Part shown: positions 1-8,212 of the stretch, piece after piece | Layout of the letters: every line of letters starts with the position of its first letter | How positions within the stretch are numbered: the stretch's first letter is position 1 | Assembly: GCF_016907515.1 (NCBI RefSeq) | Contig: NZ_JAFBBY010000001.1 | Span: 2,108,001-2,172,000 of the forward strand | Source: Nocardioides nitrophenolicus | GTDB lineage: Bacteria; Actinomycetota; Actinomycetes; Propionibacteriales; Nocardioidaceae | Reading direction: 5' to 3' | DNA: 64,000 bases | The notes under the pieces: generated by a model | Seen by the model: the letters and a program-made list of their open reading frames with translations, nothing else | What the model was told of the DNA's origin: nothing | The model's database searches: none | Program-made: the position numbers and the translations under genes

Positions 1-1247
1 GGCCGATGTCCGCCACCCTGGCGGTCGAGCAGCCGGACCTGGTGCGGCTGCTCGGCTCGGTGGACCTGCTCTTCGGGAACCTGGAGACGACCCTGCTCGA
101 CCTCGCCGCCGCGGGCTGCGCACCGGCCGCGGCCTCGGGCGGGAGCTGGCTGCTGGCCGAGCCCGAGGTCGCCGCGGACCTGGCGGCGCTGGGCTTCGGC
201 CTGGTCAGCCTGGCCAACAACCACGCCGGCGACTGGGGCACCGAAGGACTGCTGGGCACCCTGGCCGCGGTCCGCGCCGCGGGCATCACGGCGGCGGGCG
301 CGGGGACCTCGCTCAGTGGCGCGATCGCCCCCCGGTACGTCGACACCGCCTTCGGCCGGGTCGCCCTCGTGTCCGCCACGACGACCTTCACCGAGCACTC
401 CCGCGCGGGCGACCCACTGGGCGAGATCCCGGCCCGGCCGGGCGTCGCCGCGATCCGCAGCAGTCCCGTCGCGACCGTCCCGGACGAGCTGTGGCACCAC
501 CTGCACCGGTTCGCCGCCCGCCATCCCAGCTTCCTCAACCTGCCCGGCGAGGACGAGCTGCGCGCCATGGGCGGCCGGTTCCGGCGCGGCACACCCGGCG
601 ACGACGGCGAGGTGCGCTACGAGCCCGATCCCGAGGACGTCGCGGCGGTGCTGCTCGCCGTACGGCAGGCACGGCAGAACAGCAACCTGGTGGTGTTCTC
701 CCTGCACTCCCACGAGCCGTCGAACGACGACACGAGTCCGGCCGCGTTCGCCGCGGACCTGTGCCGCCGCGCCGTCGACGCCGGCGCCGACCTCGTGGTC
801 GGGCACGGGCCGCACCAGCTCCGCGGCGTCGAGGTTCGCGACGGCGTACCGATCCTGCACTCGCTCGGGGACTTCGCGATGATGTCCCCCAGCCTCGACG
901 TCGTCCCTCTCGACACCTGGCGTTCGTGCCGCACCGAGCCGGGGGCGGCGACCGTGCCGGAGCTGCTCCATGCGCGCAACCAGGTGCTGTTCGCCAGCGA
1001 CAACGTGCTGGAGTCCGCGGTGGCGAGCATGCGGTGGGACGAGGAGGGCACCGTCCTCCAGCTCCACCCGCTCGACCTGGGCCGCGACCGGGTGGGCGCC
1101 GCGCGGGGGGTGCCGGGACTGGCGCGCGGTCCGCGCGCCACCCGCATCGTCGATCGGCTGGTCGAGCTGAGCAGCGCCGTCGGCACCACCCTGCAGCGCG
1201 ACGAGGGGCGGGCGGTTCTGCGCCTCCCGGCGCGGCGGGTCCGGTGA
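1..1247 (+). CDS. CapA-family metallophosphoesterase-like protein (5' truncated by window)
   Basis: Matches the CapA / PGA_cap family (calcineurin-like fold, named for poly-gamma-glutamate capsule synthesis). Visible family motifs are DLLFGNLET, SLANNHAGDWG and, near the C-terminus, VVGHGPHQLRGVEV followed by PILHSLGDF. The first family motif (a GD metal-binding motif about 30 residues before the NLE motif) is missing, and the reading frame is open to base 1, so the ATG at position 6 is probably internal and the gene begins upstream of the window. The next gene starts 80 bp downstream on the same strand, so co-transcription is possible. The substrate cannot be told; many actinobacterial members have no link to capsules. 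Confidence 0.8.
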   Translation, partial: PMSATLAVEQPDLVRLLGSVDLLFGNLETTLLDLAAAGCAPAAASGGSWLLAEPEVAADLAALGFGLVSLANNHAGDWGTEGLLGTLAAVRAAGITAAGAGTSLSGAIAPRYVDTAFGRVALVSATTTFTEHSRAGDPLGEIPARPGVAAIRSSPVATVPDELWHHLHRFAARHPSFLNLPGEDELRAMGGRFRRGTPGDDGEVRYEPDPEDVAAVLLAVRQARQNSNLVVFSLHSHEPSNDDTSPAAFAADLCRRAVDAGADLVVGHGPHQLRGVEVRDGVPILHSLGDFAMMSPSLDVVPLDTWRSCRTEPGAATVPELLHARNQVLFASDNVLESAVASMRWDEEGTVLQLHPLDLGRDRVGAARGVPGLARGPRATRIVDRLVELSSAVGTTLQRDEGRAVLRLPARRVR

Positions 1248-1327
1248 ACGGACCGCGCGGCGCCCCGGCGGCCCACCTCTCGCGACACCATGCCCGCGAC
1301 CACCCACCACGTGCACCGAGGAGCCCG

Positions 1328-2554
1328 ATGTCGTCCAGCCCGCTGCCCACCCTGCCGGAGTCGGACGAGCAGGTGCTGCGCACCCGCCTCGACCAGCTCG
1401 GCGACCTGCTGCTCGAGACCAGCCACCAGATCCACGCCCGGCCGGAGATCCGGTTCGAGGAGGTCTTCGCGAGCGGGCTGCTCGCCCAGCGGCTGGAGGA
1501 CGACGGGTTCGCGCTGGTGCGGCCACTGGCCGGCCTGCCCACCGCGTTCTTCGCGACCTACGACACCGGTCGGCCGGGCCCGCGGGTCGCGATCTTCTGC
1601 GAGTACGACGCGCTGCCGGAGATCGGCCACGGCTGCGGCCACAACGTGATCGCGTCCGCCGGACTCGGCGCGGCCCTGCTCGTGAAGTCGCTGCTCGCCG
1701 ACGACCCGACCCTCGGCGGCACGCTCGTCGTCGTCGGCAGTCCCGCCGAGGAGGGCGGCGGCGGCAAGGTCCCGATCATCGCCAGCGGCGCCCTGGACGG
1801 CCTCGACGCCGCGATGATGCTCCACCCCTCCGGCGAGAACCTCTCCGCCATGCGCACGCTGAGCCGCAGCGGCCTCCAGATCACCTTCACCGGACGCGCC
1901 GCCCACGCCGCGGTCAGCCCCGAGCGCGGCGTCAACGCCCTCGACGCCGCCGTCCTCACGCTCACCGCCATCGGCCTGCTGCGCCAGCAGGTCCCCAGCG
2001 ACGTGCGGATCCACGCCATCGTCACCGAGGGCGGCGAGGCCCAGAACATCATCCCCGAGCGCACCGTGCTGCAGGCCTCGGTCCGCGCCGAGGACCCGCG
2101 GCTGCTTCTCGACGACATCCAGCCCCGCGTGGAGAACTGTGCCCGCGGCGCGGCGCTCGCCACCGGCGCCGAGGTGAAGATCGAGCTCACCGCGCCGACG
2201 TACCTGTCCATCCAGCCCAATCCCGTCCTCGAGCAGATCGTCGAGGACAGCTACCACCGCATCGGCCGCACGACCGAGCCGCACCGCGCCGAGGTCTTCC
2301 CCGGCTCCACCGACATGGGCAACGTCAGCCAGGTCGTCCCCTCGATCCATCCCAACATCGAGATCGTGCCCGGCCTCGGCATGCACAGCCGCGAGGCCGC
2401 CGAGCTCGTCGGCGGCGAGCACGGCGACCGCGCGGTCCTCGACGGGGCGCTGATGCTCGCGATGACGGCCGCGACGCTGTTCCGGCGGCCCGACGTGCTC
2501 GCCGAGGTCCGCGAGCAGTTCACCGAGGGTGTCCGGGTCGACCCGATCGTCTGA
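1328..2554 (+). CDS. M20-family metallo-amidohydrolase
   Basis: A 408-residue zinc hydrolase of the M20 peptidase family, closest in pattern to the AbgB / M20-domain-2 amidohydrolases that cleave N-acyl or aminobenzoyl amino acids. The metal site is visible as CEYDALPEIGHGCGHN (His101, His105), followed by the catalytic and metal glutamates in VGSPAEEGGGGK, the dimerisation-domain motif TGRAAHAAVSPERGVNALDA, and the late GSTDMGNVSQ motif. The frame is open far upstream, but ATG 1328 is chosen because GAGGAG at 1318-1323 is a proper ribosome binding site and the protein start (MSSSPLPTLPESDEQ) suits the family. It follows the CapA-like gene on the same strand. The natural substrate is unknown. 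Confidence 0.88.
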   Translation: MSSSPLPTLPESDEQVLRTRLDQLGDLLLETSHQIHARPEIRFEEVFASGLLAQRLEDDGFALVRPLAGLPTAFFATYDTGRPGPRVAIFCEYDALPEIGHGCGHNVIASAGLGAALLVKSLLADDPTLGGTLVVVGSPAEEGGGGKVPIIASGALDGLDAAMMLHPSGENLSAMRTLSRSGLQITFTGRAAHAAVSPERGVNALDAAVLTLTAIGLLRQQVPSDVRIHAIVTEGGEAQNIIPERTVLQASVRAEDPRLLLDDIQPRVENCARGAALATGAEVKIELTAPTYLSIQPNPVLEQIVEDSYHRIGRTTEPHRAEVFPGSTDMGNVSQVVPSIHPNIEIVPGLGMHSREAAELVGGEHGDRAVLDGALMLAMTAATLFRRPDVLAEVREQFTEGVRVDPIV

Positions 2555-2892
2555 GACGCGAGCGCGCGGGCCGGCGGCCTCGCTCGGGCCCTGGCGTCGC
2601 AGCGTCGTCACGCCGATGCCCCGGAACCTGCCCTCCTCGCCCCAACCGACGAACTGGGTGGCCACCAGGAACACCAGGACGTACCCGAGACCCCTGTCCC
2701 CCAGGTCGGCATAGTCGATGGCCAGTGCGATGCAGACCGCGAAGACGATCGGCACGGCCCACACCCAGCGCCGGACCGGCCGGTCGTCGCGGAGCACCCC
2801 TTGATGACGGCGAGGTAGCCGACGACCACGAGCGCGACCATCCCGTACGACAGCGGGCGGCCCGAGCGGACCGCGACCTCGCTCTGCATCAT
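2551..2892 (-). pseudogene. CPBP-family intramembrane protease remnant, frameshifted and truncated
   Basis: The minus-strand frame from ATG 2892 reads like a membrane protein (MMQSEVAVRSGRPLSYGMVA then VVVGYLAVIKG) and turns to nonsense after the four-C run at 2797-2800. If one G were restored on the minus strand the reading continues as VLRDDRPVRRWVWAVPIVFA, then FLVATQFVGWGEEGRFRG, which carries the EExxxR motif of CPBP (CAAX protease and bacteriocin-processing) proteins. The remaining CPBP motifs, normally a further 80 or more residues, are absent: the frame runs into the antisense of the M20 gene, whose stop is at 2554. So there are two lesions, a 1-base deletion and a lost 3' half. The first could be a sequencing error; the second could not. 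Confidence 0.65.
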
Positions 2893-3015
2893 GGCCCGAA
2901 TCCACGGTGCGTCGAGGCGGCGCGCAGTTGTTGTCGGGCTCGGTACACGCCACGCAGGGAATGCCGGTCGGCCCAGGTGTCGTCGGCCCGTCGATCCAGC
3001 TCCGGCTCCGGGGGG

Positions 3016-3109
3016 TGGGATTCACCACGGGATGTAGGCGAACCCGTGGTTCTGTAGCGGAGTTCCACTACAGAACCGGTCATTCACCTACATCCCGTGG
3101 TGAATCCCA
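3016..3109. repeat. 94-bp near-perfect palindrome
   Basis: Left arm 3017-3057 and right arm 3068-3108 are reverse complements apart from about six positions. The outer 22 bp (GGGATTCACCACGGGATGTA GG) and the inner 10 bp (GGTTCTGTAG / CTACAGAACC) are exact; the tip is about 10 nt. Allowing one bulge, pairing extends outward to about 3013-3113. It lies between the CPBP remnant and the amine oxidase promoter. Such long intergenic palindromes are usually dispersed repeat elements or act as bidirectional terminators or cruciforms. No second copy was seen in this window. Confidence 0.8.
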
Positions 3110-3136
3110 ACCCAGCACGACCCACCCACGGTGGCT

Positions 3137-3142
3137 TAGCCT
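3137..3142 (+). promoter_or_regulatory. -10 hexamer TAGCCT, leaderless amine oxidase transcript
   Basis: TAGCCT lies 6 nt before the ATG at 3149, with no ribosome binding site in between. This geometry is typical of leaderless actinobacterial mRNAs. It starts 28 bp past the palindrome. Confidence 0.5.
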
Positions 3143-3148
3143 CCAAGC

Positions 3149-4585
3149 ATGAGCGACGCCGACCTGGCCGACCTGGCCGACCGCGCCGACCTGGCCGACT
3201 GCATCGTCGTCGGAGCCGGCGTGGCCGGCCTGACCGCCGCCCGGCTGCTGGCCGCCGCCGGCCGGCGGGTGGTCGTGCTGGAGGCCCGCGACCGGGTCGG
3301 CGGCCGGACGCACTCGCGGCGGCACGACGGCCTGGTGACCGACCTCGGCGCGTCGTGGATCCACGGCATCGACGCCAACCCGCTGCACGCCGCGGTCGCG
3401 GCGCTCGGCATGCCGACGACGGAGTTCAGCGTCGGCAGCTTCCAGCCCGACAGCCGCCCGATCGCCTACTACGGCCCCGACGGGGCTCGTCTCGACGCGG
3501 CCCAGGTCGAGGCCTTCGCCGCCGACGTCCGCGCCGTCGACGAGCGCCTCGCCGGCGTCATCGCGGCGTCCGCCCGGGGCACGTCGTACGAGACCGTGGC
3601 CGAGGAGGCGCTGGCGGACCTGGCGTGGCCGGCCGACCGGGCCGAGCGGGTGCGGGAGTTCCTCCGCCACCGCACCGAGGAGCAGTACGGCGTGTGGATC
3701 GGCGAGCTCGACGCCCACGGCCTCGACGACGACCAGGTCGAGGGCGACGAGGTCGTCTTCCCCGAGGGCTTCGACGCGCTCGCGCTGCGGCTGGCCGAGG
3801 GACTCGACGTTCGCCTCGGGCAGGTGGTGACCCGGGTCGAGTGGAGCGCCGACGGCGTCGTCGTGCGGTGCGGCGACCAGGAGGTTCGTGCCGGACGCGC
3901 GATCGTGACGGTCCCGGTCGGCGTCCTCAGGTCGGGGACGCTGGTCATCGACCCACCCCTGCCCGAGCCCATGGCGGGCGCGCTCGACCGCCTGGAGATG
4001 AACGCCTTCGAGAAGGTGTTCCTCCGCTTCCCCGAGCGGTTCTGGGCCGCCGACGTCTATGCGATCCGGCGCCAGGGACCGGCTGCCTCCTGGTGGCACT
4101 CCTGGTACGACCTGACCCCGCTGCACGGCGTACCGACCCTGCTGACCTTCGCGGCCGGTCCGTGCGCCCGGGCGGTCCGCGGCTGGAGCGACGAGGCGAT
4201 CACCGCGTCGGTGCTGGCCGCGCTGCGCGAGATCCACCCGGACGCCGACCTCACGCCCACCTCCGTCGAGATCACCCGCTGGCAGGACGACCCCTTCGCC
4301 CGCGGCTCCTACGCCTACATGAGCGTCGGCTCCACCACCGAGGACCACGACGTCCTCGCCACACCCGTCGCCGGCGTGCTGCACCTGGCCGGCGAGGCGA
4401 CCTGGACCGAGGACCCGGCGACGGTCACGGCCGCCCTCCGGTCCGGGCACCGCGCCGCGGAGAACGTGCTGGGCCGGGCGGTTCCGATCGAGACGCTGTG
4501 GACGGACCCGCTCGCTACCCGGCCGGCACCGGGAGGGTCACCCGGAGGAAGCGCGGGCGGTAGCGACGTGGATCGTCGCGGATGA
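3149..4585 (+). CDS. Flavin monoamine oxidase (FAD-dependent amine oxidase)
   Basis: A 478-residue FAD enzyme of the amine oxidase family, which oxidises primary or secondary amines, including polyamines, to aldehydes with release of hydrogen peroxide. The N-terminal dinucleotide fold is VVGAGVAGLTAARLLAAAG followed by VVLEARDRVGGRTHS and DLGASWIHG. The C-terminal FAD motif is LAGEATWTEDPATVTAALRS. Length and motif order are normal. There is no signal peptide, so it should be cytoplasmic. The last 71 bp overlap the end of the convergent gene at 4515; the tail after the FAD motif is low-complexity (Gly, Ser, Pro). Substrate unknown; no amine transporter is adjacent. Confidence 0.88.
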   Translation: MSDADLADLADRADLADCIVVGAGVAGLTAARLLAAAGRRVVVLEARDRVGGRTHSRRHDGLVTDLGASWIHGIDANPLHAAVAALGMPTTEFSVGSFQPDSRPIAYYGPDGARLDAAQVEAFAADVRAVDERLAGVIAASARGTSYETVAEEALADLAWPADRAERVREFLRHRTEEQYGVWIGELDAHGLDDDQVEGDEVVFPEGFDALALRLAEGLDVRLGQVVTRVEWSADGVVVRCGDQEVRAGRAIVTVPVGVLRSGTLVIDPPLPEPMAGALDRLEMNAFEKVFLRFPERFWAADVYAIRRQGPAASWWHSWYDLTPLHGVPTLLTFAAGPCARAVRGWSDEAITASVLAALREIHPDADLTPTSVEITRWQDDPFARGSYAYMSVGSTTEDHDVLATPVAGVLHLAGEATWTEDPATVTAALRSGHRAAENVLGRAVPIETLWTDPLATRPAPGGSPGGSAGGSDVDRRG

Positions 4586-5696
4586 CCTCGACGTCGGTGT
4601 TGTTGACGCTGTAGCTCACCACCATGGTTCCCGGCCGCGGCAGCAGGTCGGGGTGGGCCAGGGGCATGTAGCGCAGCGTGCCGGTGACGGCGTCCGACGG
4701 GATCGCGGCCGCGGCCGGCTGCACGGTGAACGGCCCGGTCGGCCGCGGAGCGGTCCAGATGGTGAGGTCGGTGCCGAGGAACTCGTCCTTCTTGCTGAGC
4801 GCGTACCACGTCTGCCCGACCCGGAAGACGCTCAGCGTCTGGGAGACGCCGCCCTGGTGGCCGATGAGCTCGGCGGCGGCCGTGGCGCGGCGCGTCCAGC
4901 GCTCGCCGTCCCAGTAGGTCCACGTCGCCGGCCGGCCCACCTCGGCCGGCCGGGAGCGCGCCACCCGCAGCGCGAAGCCGTTGAGTCCCGGCTCGGCGGG
5001 ACGCGAGGTGCCGTAGATGTACACCCAGCCGGAGTCGACCACCGCGGCCGCGCCCCACATCGGCCGGGTCGGATCGGCGTCGTCGGGCCCGATGTCCTCC
5101 ACCGACCGAAGCTCGGGGACACCGCCACGCGGCACGTCGAACCGGGCGATGGCCGGGCCCAGGTTCTCGAAGTCGAACACGCCCCCACCGGTCGCCCGGA
5201 CCCGCTGCACCCCGACGCCGACGATGTCGTAGCCGGGCAGCTCGATCCTGGCGACGGACATCGGCCAGTAGCCCACCCCGTCGCTCCGGTCGGGGACGAT
5301 CGCTCCGTGGTCGCGCGGGATGACGGCCTGCCCGCACCCGGGCGAGAAGACGAGCATCGAGTTGCGCACGAAGCGCTGACCGTCGAAGTCAGCCGCGCGC
5401 AGCGTGTCGCCGAAGACGAAGAGCTGGCGGCCGTCCTGGAGCTCGACGCTGGCACCGACGTCGCCGCCCGCGAACCCGTCGCTGCCTCGCACCTTCGCGA
5501 CGAAACGGTTCAGGGCCGAGACCGAGTCGACGCCGGCGGTGTCGATGCAGGAGTCGAGGAAGGCCGACGCCTCCGGTGCGGCCGGCGGGGCGGGCGCGGG
5601 CGAGCCGTCCGGCGCCCGGACCGTGACCACCGCCCCCACGGCGGCGAGGGACACGATGACGGCCGCCGGCAGCACCCGCCGGGCAGACCACCTCAC
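4515..5696 (-). CDS. Exported beta-propeller protein, DUF4185-like
   Basis: A 393-residue protein with an N-terminal basic segment and hydrophobic stretch (about residues 8-27) followed by a Pro/Ala-rich linker, so it is exported or membrane-anchored. The mature part contains VELQDGRQLFVFGDTL, VYIYGTSRP and other short beta-strand blocks spaced like propeller blades, similar to DUF4185/DUF5005 five-bladed glycosidase-like proteins. The match to a named family is from the FGDT-type motif and general layout only. It converges on, and overlaps by 71 bp, the amine oxidase gene. It lies 9 bp beyond the stop end of the aromatic operon but is probably transcribed with that operon only by read-through. 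Confidence 0.6.
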   Translation of the reverse strand: MRWSARRVLPAAVIVSLAAVGAVVTVRAPDGSPAPAPPAAPEASAFLDSCIDTAGVDSVSALNRFVAKVRGSDGFAGGDVGASVELQDGRQLFVFGDTLRAADFDGQRFVRNSMLVFSPGCGQAVIPRDHGAIVPDRSDGVGYWPMSVARIELPGYDIVGVGVQRVRATGGGVFDFENLGPAIARFDVPRGGVPELRSVEDIGPDDADPTRPMWGAAAVVDSGWVYIYGTSRPAEPGLNGFALRVARSRPAEVGRPATWTYWDGERWTRRATAAAELIGHQGGVSQTLSVFRVGQTWYALSKKDEFLGTDLTIWTAPRPTGPFTVQPAAAAIPSDAVTGTLRYMPLAHPDLLPRPGTMVVSYSVNNTDVEVIRDDPRRYRPRFLRVTLPVPAG

Positions 5697-5705
5697 GCGG
5701 TGATC

Positions 5706-7262
5706 CTAGTGCGGCTGTCGCACCCGCGACCTCGACCTCGCACGGCGCCCGGCGGTGTCCGGAGCACGCCCCAGGAGCGGGTGCCCCAGGACGCCCGCCA
5801 CGCTTCCGACGGCCAGGACGGTCCGGTCCGGACGCACCAGCGCGGCCTGGTGCCGGCCCAGCCAGCGATCGAGCTCCGGCGCCTCGGTCGCGTCGATGGC
5901 GAGCCCGCCCAGGGCGTGCAGTCGCTCGGCCGCCCGGCCCGCCGGCGCCTCGCGGGAGACGAGCACGAACCGGTGGCCGCCGACCGCGTCCAGCCGGTCG
6001 CCCGAGGGCAGGACCGGGTTCGGGCAGAGCCGTCCGGGCAGGCCAAGACCGAGCCGGCCGCGATCGACCAGCGCGGAGCGGGACAGTGCCGGGGTCGTGC
6101 TGTCGAGCACGCGACCGCGTACGCCGGGCAGGTGGACCAGCAGCGGGACCGCGACGCCGCGCAGCCGGTCGCCGGCGGGTCCGCCCGCCGTCATGGCCCG
6201 GCCGACGAGCCCCGCGAGGCGGATCATGGCCCGCGCGTGCGGCGCGCGCTCGGCCTCGTAGCTGTCGAGGATCTCGGCTGGGAGCCTGCCGTCGACGACG
6301 GCCGCGATCTTCCAGGCGAGGTTGGCCGCGTCCCTTATGCCGGCGCCCATGCCCTGGCCGATGAACGGCGGGGTGAGGTGGGCGGCGTCGCCGAGGACGA
6401 AGACGCCGTCGCGCTGCCACCGGTCGGCCAACCCCGCGCGGAAGGTGTACTCCGCGAGCCGGACGACCTCGAAGTCGGTGAGGTCGGTGTCCCAGGGCGC
6501 GAGGAGCGGCGCGAGCGCGTCGAGGTCGCGGTAGTCGGCGGGCGTCTCGTGGTCCAGGAGGGCGAACTCCCAGCGGTGCCGGGTCGCGCCGATCCGCATG
6601 TACGTCGCCGCGCGGGTGCTGTCGCAGACCTGGTGCACGCCGCCCCAGTGCCCCAGCTCGCGCGGAGTGGCGACGTCGACCACGAGCCAGCGCTGCTCGG
6701 CGAACCCGAGGTCCCGCATCGTCGAGCCGATGGCGGCCCGGACGGTGCTGATCGCGCCGTCGCAGCCGAGGACGAACCGGGGCCGGACCCGGTGCACCTC
6801 GCGCGTGCCGAGGTCGACGTACTCCACCTCGGGTCGGTCGGCTCCACCGGGCCGGACGGCGGTCGCCTCGACACCGCCCCGGAAGGTGACGAGCGGCAGC
6901 TCGTGCATCCGGGCGCGCAGCACCGCCTCGAGGTCGGGCTGGTCGAACATGTTCGCCTGCGGGTAGCCGTTGGCCGTGCGGGGGTCGGTCCGGTCGAACT
7001 GGGCCAGCGTGGCGTGTCCTGACGAGAGCAGCCGCAGCCCGGCCCCGGGGATGGTGAGCGCGGCGACCTGCTCGGCGACCCCGAGACCGGCCAGGATCCG
7101 GTGGACCTCGTCGTCGAAGTGCACCGCCCGCGGCTGGGGGAACACCTCGGGCCAGCGGTCCAGCACCAGCGTCGGCACTCCTGCCTGGGCCAGCAGGATC
7201 GCGGCGGTGACTCCGGTCGGGCCGGCGCCGACGACCACCGCCTCGGGCTGCTCGACGCTCAT
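5706..7262 (-). CDS. MhpA-like FAD-dependent aromatic hydroxylase
   Basis: A 518-residue class A flavoprotein monooxygenase resembling 3-(3-hydroxyphenyl)propionate hydroxylase, which adds an ortho hydroxyl to a phenol using NAD(P)H and oxygen. Motifs: VVGAGPTGVTAAILLAQAG (FAD), PQPRAVHFDDEVHRIL (substrate/flavin region typical of MhpA), LGCDGAISTVR (the DG motif that contacts FAD and NAD(P)H) and VFVLGDAAHLTPPFIGQGMG (GD motif). A longer open frame exists upstream, but the ATG at 7262 overlaps the stop of the preceding FAH gene by one base (TGATG), which implies translational coupling. As last gene of the operon it would make the catechol-type substrate for the ring-cleaving dioxygenase at 8209-9342. 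Confidence 0.85.
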   Translation of the reverse strand: MSVEQPEAVVVGAGPTGVTAAILLAQAGVPTLVLDRWPEVFPQPRAVHFDDEVHRILAGLGVAEQVAALTIPGAGLRLLSSGHATLAQFDRTDPRTANGYPQANMFDQPDLEAVLRARMHELPLVTFRGGVEATAVRPGGADRPEVEYVDLGTREVHRVRPRFVLGCDGAISTVRAAIGSTMRDLGFAEQRWLVVDVATPRELGHWGGVHQVCDSTRAATYMRIGATRHRWEFALLDHETPADYRDLDALAPLLAPWDTDLTDFEVVRLAEYTFRAGLADRWQRDGVFVLGDAAHLTPPFIGQGMGAGIRDAANLAWKIAAVVDGRLPAEILDSYEAERAPHARAMIRLAGLVGRAMTAGGPAGDRLRGVAVPLLVHLPGVRGRVLDSTTPALSRSALVDRGRLGLGLPGRLCPNPVLPSGDRLDAVGGHRFVLVSREAPAGRAAERLHALGGLAIDATEAPELDRWLGRHQAALVRPDRTVLAVGSVAGVLGHPLLGRAPDTAGRRARSRSRVRQPH

Positions 7263-8212
7263 CAGGCCATGCCGGGCTCGTGGCGGACCGTCGTGCGCTG
7301 GCGTCCGAGGTCCAGCTTGCCGTCCGCGGTTGCGACGTGGATCTCGACCAGGTCCCCGTCGGCGAGGTACGCCGGGTTCTTGGCCTGCGCCTTGAAGAAC
7401 GCCTTCCACTTGGTGGCGGGCGGGAGGAGCGCACCGATGATCTCGACCGGCTTGGGCGGAGCCTTCAGCGCCGTACCCCCCGGTGTCCCGGTGAGGACGA
7501 GGTCTCCCGTGGACAGCGGCTGGAACCGCGCGAGCCCCTGGAGTGCCTCGAGGGGTTGGTAGAGCATGTCGTCGGCCACGACCGCGTCCTGGCGGAGCTC
7601 GCCGTTGACCCACAGCCGGAGCCGCAGCTCGCCGAAGCGCTCCCAGTCCCCCGGCTCGAGGACGACGAGCCGCGGCCCGGCCGGCGTGAAGGTCGGGTAG
7701 GACTTGGCCTCGAAGAACTGGGTCTTCGGCAGCTGCAGGTCGCGGGCCGAGACGTCGTTGGTGACGACCAGGGCGGCGACGTGGTCGGCGACATTCCGCT
7801 CGGTGAGGGTGGTCCCGACCGGCAGGTCCCGGCCGATCACCAGCCCGACCTCGACCTCGTAGTCGAGGAAGCGGACGTGGGCCGGCTTGACGATGTCGTC
7901 GGTGGGACCGCTGATCGAGTGGGAGGTCTTGCGGAAGAAGGTCAGCGGCACGGTCTTCGGGTTGAGGCCCGAGTCCTCGATGTGGCTGACGAAGTTCGTC
8001 ATCTGGGCCACGACGCGGCAGGGCGCCGTCACGGGCGACTGCGGCGCGCCGTCGGGCAGGTCGACCTCCTCGGCGACGACCGCGCGGTCGATGGCCGCCC
8101 GGTCGGCGAGCAGCTCGGCGGTGGTGCGCGCGGCGGTGTCGATGGGCGAGCCGGTGCGTGCGGACTTCTCGACGTACCAGCGGTCGGCGATGCGGAGGAC
8201 GTTGATGCTCAT
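7262..8212 (-). CDS. Fumarylacetoacetate hydrolase family protein
   Basis: A 316-residue member of the FAH superfamily, which hydrolyses or hydrates ring-fission products such as 2-hydroxy-dienoates. The family core is visible: FLDYEVEVGLVIG (metal-binding glutamates), VTNDVSARDLQ, FEAKSYPTFTPAGP and GDLVLTGTPGGTA. The ATG at 8212 overlaps the stop of the dioxygenase gene in an ATGA tetranucleotide, and the stop overlaps the next start. No alpha/beta-hydrolase (MhpC type) is present in the operon, so this protein probably acts on the meta-cleavage product directly, as a C-C hydrolase or as the following hydratase/decarboxylase. Which of these it does cannot be read from the sequence. Confidence 0.85.
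   Translation of the reverse strand: MSINVLRIADRWYVEKSARTGSPIDTAARTTAELLADRAAIDRAVVAEEVDLPDGAPQSPVTAPCRVVAQMTNFVSHIEDSGLNPKTVPLTFFRKTSHSISGPTDDIVKPAHVRFLDYEVEVGLVIGRDLPVGTTLTERNVADHVAALVVTNDVSARDLQLPKTQFFEAKSYPTFTPAGPRLVVLEPGDWERFGELRLRLWVNGELRQDAVVADDMLYQPLEALQGLARFQPLSTGDLVLTGTPGGTALKAPPKPVEIIGALLPPATKWKAFFKAQAKNPAYLADGDLVEIHVATADGKLDLGRQRTTVRHEPGMA

Noticed and set aside
617..3028. 803-residue minus-strand frame over the M20 gene
   Set aside because: Most of it is antisense of the M20 gene. Only its first part, between 2551 and 2797, is meaningful, as the second half of the CPBP remnant.
4515..4585. 71-bp overlap of convergent genes as an annotation error
   Set aside because: Both reading frames are supported up to their stops: the amine oxidase C-terminal motif ends just before it and the propeller protein needs its end. 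The overlap most likely reflects a read-on tail of the oxidase.
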